Assembly: GCA_963693285.1 (NCBI GenBank)
Contig: OY848925.1
Location: forward strand, 2,148,932-2,212,931
Length of the DNA: 64,000 nt
From: Xestospongia muta
Lineage: Eukaryota; Porifera; Demospongiae; Haplosclerida; Petrosiidae
Direction: 5' to 3'
Below the pieces are notes generated by a model. The model searched no databases and had not been told where the DNA came from. It saw only the letters and a program-made list of their open reading frames with translations. The position numbers were made by a program, and so were the translations under genes. Positions 57,932-64,000 of the stretch are shown in pieces. Each line of letters starts with the position of its first letter. Position 1 is the stretch's first letter.

Positions 57932-59215
57932 CCTTTGAATCCCTCCTCTTGTTGGGAGAGCTTGCTGTGCCAGAGGTGAGTTAAGGAAATGTATCGCTCT
58001 TTTTATTTGGTTCATGTCTAACCGATCTTCTATTGAGGCTATGCCTTAAACCTCCATGTTTTCCTGGAGTGTGAAAAAAGACACTTATTGTTCTTCTTGT
58101 AAGTTTTAGACCTTTTTTACTATCTGTCTGACTTGAGAATCCTTTTTTATGAGCCATGATCTGTTTAGTAATGATGCATTCATGTAGTATTCTAGACTTG
58201 TCAGTATGACAGTGTTGACGGCTTCTATTTCTTGGCAGTCTGTTAGGATTAAGTTCATTGTTTGGTTGTTTCTCTAATAGTTTTCTTCAAATTCTTTAAT
58301 ACACCCTAGTCATTCTCTCCCCGACTTGATGCCTAGGCATTTGTAATGGTCTTCCCATTTTAATACTGGTATGAGATTGAGACTGAGTTTGGGTTGAAAT
58401 GATTCTGCATACTTCCTTTATTATTAATTGCTGACAGGGAACCACATTTGGAGAGGTTGAATGATATACCTGCCCATTCTGCAAATTTGTATATTTCATT
58501 TAATTTATGGTGTATGTCCTCCTTTGTGTGACCAAATATACACAAGTCATTAGCGTAGGCCAGGATTGTAGCAGGTGTCTGGATTGTAGCTTGTGCTTCT
58601 GACAACCAATTTGGGTTGTTTCTTAAGAAAATGCGTTTGTGCATATCGATTTGTTTGTCATTTTTTGAATCAATTATTTCGGCTAGCTTCGTATTGGAGG
58701 AGGGGCCAAACTGTTTCAGAGCTTCCTTGGGGGTCCAATTTTTTGTTTGGACTTTTGATGCTTCTTGGTCTCTCTTCTCGCTTGCTTCCACCAAGTGTTG
58801 GTTTCTTATGTGCTGACTGAGACTTTTCTTATTGGGGTAGAATTGCTCACAGAATTCACATTGGTGTGAAGCAGAAGTTGAGGTCTCAGATCTGTCTATT
58901 GTAGCTTTTCCATGCGTTTTCATGAAGTGGTTTGAGATTGACTTTTTATTGTCATATCTTTTTTGACAGATACTGCATTCGAAGGACACGTTGATAGTCT
59001 CCTATCTATTGTTGGGTGTCTAGGGGGATGAGGAGTACTACTTGGTGAGAGTGTTTCTACTAATTTGTCCACTTTGCTCTCAAACAGCCTCCATTCCTCT
59101 TTGGAAAGTCTCTTGTTGAAAAGGGATTGTATCAAGTCATTAAATTTTTCAAGAATCTTCCTATCAGAAGCAGTTTCGTGTCTTTCTGGAGGCCCAAGAG
59201 TCTGACTGTTTCCAG
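57932..59215 (-). mobile_element. Broken R2-like non-LTR retrotransposon: zinc fingers fused to the reverse-transcriptase C-terminal half
   Basis: Read leftward. A leader with EEWRLFESKVDKLVETLSP (59.1 kb, in another frame) precedes a 209-codon frame (58989-58360). Two C2H2 fingers (CSICQKRYDNKKSISNHFMKTH type, about residues 5-25 and 43-65) start it, and the frame then runs straight into the catalytic end of an RT: YANDLCIFGHTKED (YADD with A-N), AEWAGISFNLSKCG. Thumb-like sequence continues in other frames to about 57932 (KCLGIKSGRE; EAVNTVILTSLEYYMN; TPGKHGGLRHSL). The RT fingers and palm motif A, usually some 250-300 residues, are missing between them. N-terminal C2H2 fingers plus this RT type indicate the R2 superclade. 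Non-functional. Confidence 0.8.
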
Positions 59216-59299
59216 ATAGTGTTTGTTAAGGAGGAGTTTGACTGTTTATCATGTTATTATCTATGTAGGAATGAAATGTATGCAACCTCTTTTGGTAAT

Positions 59300-59770
59300 C
59301 TAAGAACATTCTTTGTAATTTGCCTTAATCCTGCACTTAGCTTTGAAAGCCATGTTCAATTTAGAACATCTTTCAACTATACTATTATGATACTTATACT
59401 CATGTAGCACCGACCCAAAGGCATCTTTCAGATCGAACCAGACAACGTATAAGTCTTTGCAACTTCGCTTGCTGTCCTTGAAGAGAGATGTCATTAGGAA
59501 CGAGTGTTCAAAACAACCTTCGTAGGGCATGAAGCCTTTTTGGAATGGTGAGATGACACTGCCCTCAATGCAAAACCCTGCCAACCGCTTTGCAAGAACT
59601 GCTGTAAAAACTTTGTATATGGTACACTGAAGGGAGATTGGACGCCAATTCGATGGGTCATTGCGATTGCCCTTTTTGTGGATGAGGACAGTCCAGCTTT
59701 CTTTCCATGGGCCCGGTACTCTATTGTTCCTCAGACAGATGTTGAAGATCTTGGTGAGAAGGATAATTCT
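59300..59770 (-). mobile_element. RT fingers/palm fragment of an R2-like element
   Basis: Leftward reading gives PGPWKESWTVLIHKKGNRND, NWRPISLQCTIYKVF, LAKRLAGFCIEGSVISPFQK and the motif A region VVWFDLKDAFGSVLH, then the match stops near 59400. It is the same family as the piece at 60927-61990. Confidence 0.8.
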
Positions 59771-59945
59771 TCCTTCATTTCAAAAGACTTCCAGAATTGA
59801 TACTCTTCCATTCTTGTAGCTTTTATTATTTCTTTGTTTTGTGGGTCCCATGATCTGAGAGCTTTGATGATAAAAGTTTCGTAAGTGAGATTTTTATCAT
59901 AGGGTTGAGTTTTAAGCCAATTGATTAATGGTAAGTATTTTTCCC
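59762..59945 (-). mobile_element. Endonuclease-domain tail joined to RT start (shared junction A)
   Basis: LINWLKTQPYDKNLTYETFI and IIKALRSWDPQNKEI, the end of a restriction-like endonuclease domain, runs directly into YQFWKSF, the RT N-terminal motif. The same junction exists at about 62600-62780. Confidence 0.65.
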
Positions 59946-60886
59946 AATCTGTGAGTAGGCTTTAGGTGAGCATGTCCTGATTTTTTAATTATTTCACTTC
60001 CCAGTTTTTCTAAAGAGGCTGGACTCTCTTGTCCTACTGAAACCCCCAAATACTTGTACTTGTCACACCATTTAACGGATTTAATTGGTTGACCCTGTAT
60101 ATATGGGGTAAAAGTTTTGATGTATTTTTTGGGTTTGCGCATTTGTCGACATTGAGCTTCACTTGAGACCAGTTGCAGAGCCTTTTGACTTTGCTAATCA
60201 TATTTTGGATTTCCTCCCTAGTTTTTCCTATTACACATAGGTCATCTTCGTAGGCCAAGTAGTTTATACACAGCTGGCTGCTGAAAGTATAGCCTGCATC
60301 CATTTTGTTAAGACCAGTCACTAAATAATATCTGGTGTTCTACTGATCCGAAGGCATTTTTAGGTCGAACCAGACAATTCTTAGGTCTTGACACCTCTTT
60401 TTGCTGTCTTTAAATAGCGAGTTCTTCATGAATGAGTGTTCAAAACAGCCTGCGTATGGTAAGAACCCTTCTGCATGAACGATATTACTTTGTTGTCGAT
60501 GCACCAACATGCCAACCTTTTTGCCAGGACTGCCGCATAGAATTTGTATATTGAGTTTTGCAGGGCAATAGGCCGCCAGTTGGCAGGATTGCTGGGGTCT
60601 CCTTTTTATAGATTAAGATGGTGTTATTCTCTTTCCAACTAGCTGGAATACAATGGTTGTATAGACAGAGATTGAAGAGTTTGCAGATTACCTCTCTACC
60701 TCCATTCCCAAGTGATTTCTAGAATCGATATTGCAAGTTGTCTGGCCTGGGGCTTGAGTCACATGGTAGTCAATGGAGCTGGTAGTCTAATTCATATCTG
60801 TATAGTTGTCTTGTGAGTTTCCTGATGGGATCCATTCAGGAGCGGGATAGGTGGTGGGTGGGGATGGACTTGTGTTGATGTAATCC
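59912..60886 (-). mobile_element. Degenerate RT fragment, second R2-like family
   Basis: Leftward: MDPIRKLTRQLYRYELDYQL, SSPGPDNLQYRF, CKLFNLCLYNHCIPASW, then a motif A region with WFDLKNAFGSV near 60350, a gap, and MTGLNKMDAGYTFSSQLCIN with YLAYEDDLCVIGKTREE (YADD altered to YEDD). CDKYKYLGVSVGQESPASLE follows in a shifted frame. Several stops and frameshifts; non-functional. Confidence 0.8.
60535..60886. repeat. 352-bp duplicated block (second copy at 62005-62360)
   Basis: From GCATAGAATTTGTATATTGA to TTGATGTAATCC the block is nearly identical to 62005-62360, while both flanks differ, so the block was copied as a unit with sharp edges. Confidence 0.85.
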
Positions 60887-60926
60887 AATTTATAAATTCT
60901 ACCATCCTTGTGATGAAGGCATTCAC

Positions 60927-61990
60927 TTATTCCTTTGAGTGAGCAACAATACACATATCGTCTGCATAGGCCAAGTACTTCACAACAAGTGTTGATGATA
61001 TCTCATAACCACCTTCCACGCCATCTAATCCAGAAAGCATTCCTTGCAGTACTAAGGTGAACAGTAGGGGACTTAATGGACAGCCCTGCTTGACTCCAAC
61101 CGTCAGGGGGATAGAGTCTGTGAAGTCCCAACCAGTACGGATTCTTGAAGAAGAGCCATTATACATGTCTTGACAGAGAGAGATAAAAGAGTTAGGTATG
61201 GAGAGTCTCAACATCATGTCGAAGAGAACAGAATGTAACACAGACCCAAAGGCATCTTTCAGATCAAACCAAACAACATACAAGTCTTTGCAACTTCGCT
61301 TTCTGTCCTCGAAGAGAGATGACATTAGGAACGAGTGTTCGAAGCAACCTTCAAAGGGCATGAAGCCTTTCTGGAATGGTGAGATGAGATTACCCTCAAT
61401 GCAAAACCCTGCCAACCGCTTTGCAAGAACTGCTGTGAAAACTTTGTATATAGTACACTGAAGGGAGATTGGACGCCAATTCGATGGGTCATTGCGATTG
61501 CCCTTCTTGTGGATGAGGACAGTCCAACTTTCCTTTCATGAGCCCAGTACTCTATTGTTCCTCAGACAGATGTTAAAGATCTAGGTGAGGAGGAGGTCAC
61601 CTCGTGGTAGACTCTTCCAAAAACGGTAGGATAAATGATCTGGTCCAGGACTTGATTTGAGGGGGAGTCTTTTCAGCTGTGCTGAGACCTCCTCCTTTTT
61701 CACTTTGTAAGTGAGATCGTCAGACTCGACCGCCTCTCCAGATAGGAGCTAAGCTGGTGGTGGAGGTGAGGATGGAGGGGGAGAGCAGCTGAAATGGGCT
61801 TCGAGTTGGTCTTTCAGGATCTGGCAATAAACCGGCTCCTCTTTGATTATAGATCTGAAACACTTCTTCGGATTTTGTCTATATTCAGCCTGTAACACCT
61901 TTGCTCTCCTAGCTCTATCCCTGCAATGATGACAGGGACCACTCCCAGTAGTACTATCTCTTGTGGTTTGTCCATTCTGGGAACGAGTGG
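60927..61990 (-). mobile_element. Longest R2-like RT fragment, motif C intact
   Basis: Leftward: AEYRQNPKKCFRSIIKEEP and LKDQLEAHFS (61.75-61.95 kb, the region before the RT), SSPGPDHLSYRFWKSL, LIHKKGNRNDPSNWRPISLQ, VVWFDLKDAFGSVLHSVLFD (motif A), GVKQGCPLSPLLFTLVLQG (motif B) and KYLAYADDMCIVAHSKE (motif C with YADD). A 162-codon frame covers 61415-60927; upstream parts have a stop and a changed codon (near 61550-61575). It is cut off just after motif C, where sequence of the 60.8 kb block begins. Confidence 0.85.
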
Positions 61991-62362
61991 TATCCTGCTG
62001 AGAAGCATAGAATTTGTATATTGAGTTTTGCAGGGTAATAGGCCACCAGTTGGCAGGATTGCTGGGGTCTCCTTTTTTATAGATTAAGATGGTGTTATTA
62101 TTCTCTTCCCAACTAGCTGGAATACAATGGTTGTATAGACAGAGATTGAAAAGTTTGCAGATTACCTCTCTACCTCCATTCCCAAGTGATTTCCAGAATC
62201 GATATTGCAAGTTGTCTGGCCCGGGGCTTGAGTCACTTGGTAGTCGATGGAGCTGGTAGTCTAATTCATATCTGGATAGTTGTCTTGTGAGTTTCCTGAT
62301 GGGATCCATTCAGGAGCAGGATAGGTGGTGGGTGGGGATGGACTTGTGTTGATGTAATCCTT
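61991..62362 (-). mobile_element. RT N-terminal fragment fused to a different element's pre-RT region
   Basis: MDPIRKLTRQLSRYELDYQL to NSIYKFYA (family 2) continues in one open frame of 186 codons (62309-61749) into SQQDTTRSQNG... and KKCFRSIIKEEPVYCQ of family 1. The switch near 62003 marks the edge of the duplicated block. Confidence 0.75.
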
Positions 62363-63170
62363 TGTAACACCCTTTGTAATGTAGAATCCTTTTTGCATTG
62401 GTGATATTATTTTATCGTCAGTACACCAGTGTGCCAATCTCTTGGAAAGTATTGCTGCATATATTTTGTATATAGAATTTTGCAAAGCAGTGGGGCACCA
62501 ACTTGCTGGATTAATTAATAGGGTCTCCTTTTTTAATATCAAAATAATGTTACTTTCATCCAGATTATACATGGTTGTTGGGAAGACAGATGTTGAACAG
62601 ACTGCATAGTATAATTCTTCCTTCATTTCAAAATACTTCCAGAATTGATGCTCTTGCATTCTTGTAGCTTTTATTATTTCTTTGTTTTGTTGGTCCCATG
62701 ATCTGAAAGCTTTGACGATGAATGTTTCGTAAGTGACACTTTTAACATAGGATTGAGTTTTAAACCAGTTGATTAATGTTAAGTATTTTTCTTATTTTTC
62801 AATTCTAGTCTTGGTAAAGACATAACAGTCTGATTCAAAGGGGATAGTCATGTCTATTATAGTAATTTGATCTGTTTCTTTGTTGATTACTGTAAGGTCT
62901 GCTCTCAGATCTCCCATGGAGTTTGGGATCTTTGTTCTTTAAATTTGTTTCTTAGTTCTTATGGTGTTGTAGTTTTTGTTAATCTTGCGAGGATGTTGTC
63001 ATATCTTCCTCTCATTAATTTGAATTTAGAGTACATCCATTCAGAACATGAACTAGAGTTTCTGGCTGTGACTTGCATTTTGGGCAAGTTGTGTCTTGAT
63101 TTGATTTGCCATTTCTTTATGTGATAGTTTTGGTGGGCAGCAGATTTAGTCTTCCTTTAATTACAAATCT
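62340..63170 (-). mobile_element. CCHC/endonuclease remnant joined to RT start (shared junction B)
   Basis: Leftward from 63170: a decayed CCHC region, LMRGRYDNILARLTK, VINKETDQITIIDMTIPFE and SDCYVFTKTR (restriction-like endonuclease), YVKSVTYETFIVKAFRSWDQ, then QFWKYF and, in a shifted frame, ILCSLFNICLPNNHV and SWCPTALQNSIYKIYAAIL of the RT. Several stops. Confidence 0.7.
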
Positions 63171-63364
63171 ATATTCCACAATGATGTGTAATCTCTGTTA
63201 CATATTCAATGATTGCTTTCAGGGTGCTTGCTCAGAAGGCAGTAAAATTATAGAATTGTAAAGTAAAACTTAGTTTAATAAATGATATATATGGTTTGAG
63301 TATAGTTCTCTGGCAAATTGATGTTTACTAACGGCTAGACTTCCAGATTCTGTAGGATCTTTAA

Positions 63365-64000
63365 TTGAGTTGATAACACACAATTTCTGAGTTATGCGTA
63401 ACTACTGCCAATCTTAGTTTTGCTAGAGTGGATTTGTTTAGAGAGTCCTATGAACCCACTCCTCCCACAATAAAAGTATCATACGAGACATTTTTAATAT
63501 GATCCAGATCTTGGAACGGTGTAACTAAGGGAGAATATTTATGAGCTTTCTTGTTCCTAGCTTTATCAAATGCATTAATGTCACCCTCAAATGGGATCAT
63601 TACTTCGATTATAGTGACTTTGCCTGAGTCTTTGTTGTGAATTACCAGATCTGAGGTCACCCGGGAATCCTATCAGTTTCTGTTCCTTAAACTTGTCCTC
63701 TAGATCAGGAGGAATGGCTTTGACTAGTCTCTCCAAAATGTTATTATGTCTTTCCCTCATGAGACCACTATTTGGGTACAGATGTTTAGTACGTGTCCCA
63801 GTGGTTCCGGATGGAGTTTACAGCTTTGACACCTTGTGTCTAGTTGAGTCTTCCCTGCCCTTCTTGCCACCGTCTTGGTTGGTAAGATATTGAGACAGGC
63901 TCTGATGGCAAACCTGTACTCTGCAAAGGACATATATCTCCCATCATGAATCCAATCGCTGCTAACTGAGGATTTGCTGACATGGTGGTATGCGTGACCT
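63365..64000 (-). mobile_element. C-terminal CCHC knuckle plus restriction-like endonuclease of an R2-like element
   Basis: Enters from the right window edge. Leftward: FAEYRFAIRACLNILPTKTV, the knuckle CQSCKLHPEPLGHVLNIC (C-x2-C-x8-H-x4-C), then after stops and a frameshift SDLVIHNKDSGKVTIIEVMI PFEG and KARNKKAHKYSPLV (the PD-(D/E)xK-type nuclease with the usual PD changed to SD), NVSYDTFIVGGVGS and a tail ending VCYQLN near 63365. RT precedes CCHC and endonuclease in R2-type elements, so the RT part is expected beyond the window. Confidence 0.8.

Overview
The window looks like nuclear DNA of an early-branching animal. It is AT-rich, with many short spliced introns (often 45-70 bp, GT...AG), large gene families packed a few hundred bases apart, microsatellites and decayed non-LTR retrotransposons. 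A demosponge of the Amphimedon type fits best, but this is inferred from gene style and not proven. All product names come from protein motifs read by eye; no database search was run.

Layout. (1) 1-18.9 kb: three head-to-tail ABC transporters on the + strand, subfamily C and closest to ABCC4/MRP4. The first is cut by the window edge. The remains of a further, almost deleted copy lie between the second and third. (2) 19.7-21.7 kb: a severin/gelsolin-like actin-binding gene on the - strand. (3) 23.2-42.1 kb: three more ABCC4-like genes on the - strand, in tandem units of about 6.34 kb. The six transporters therefore form an inverted array (three ->, three <-) around the gelsolin gene. Two transmembrane types exist (A: copies 1, 4, 5, 6; B: copies 2, 3), while the nucleotide-binding-domain exons and their introns are almost the same in all six. 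This pattern suggests gene conversion. Copies 4-6 each carry a 20-34 bp palindrome with a CRE-like core about 105-111 bp upstream of the start codon.

(4) 42.4-46.4 kb: a four-helix membrane protein resembling TMEM179, divergent from ABCC copy 6 across a 332-bp shared promoter region. A second full paralogue (53.8-55.0 kb) and a third represented only by its first exon (55.1-55.5 kb) lie further right. (5) 46.6-51.8 kb, - strand: an aldo-keto reductase and a class II CPD photolyase. (6) 52.3-52.7 kb: a 355-bp inverted-repeat element with a 6-bp target-site duplication. (7) 57.5-64 kb: a patchwork of broken R2-superclade-like retrotransposon pieces (C2H2 fingers, reverse transcriptase, CCHC knuckle, restriction-like endonuclease), nearly all on the - strand, with several unusual joins.

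Functionally, the transporters would export organic anions or conjugates, the photolyase repairs UV damage, and the reductase handles carbonyl compounds. A link between them as stress or detoxification genes is possible but only suggested by proximity. No RNA gene, CRISPR array or prokaryotic operon was seen.
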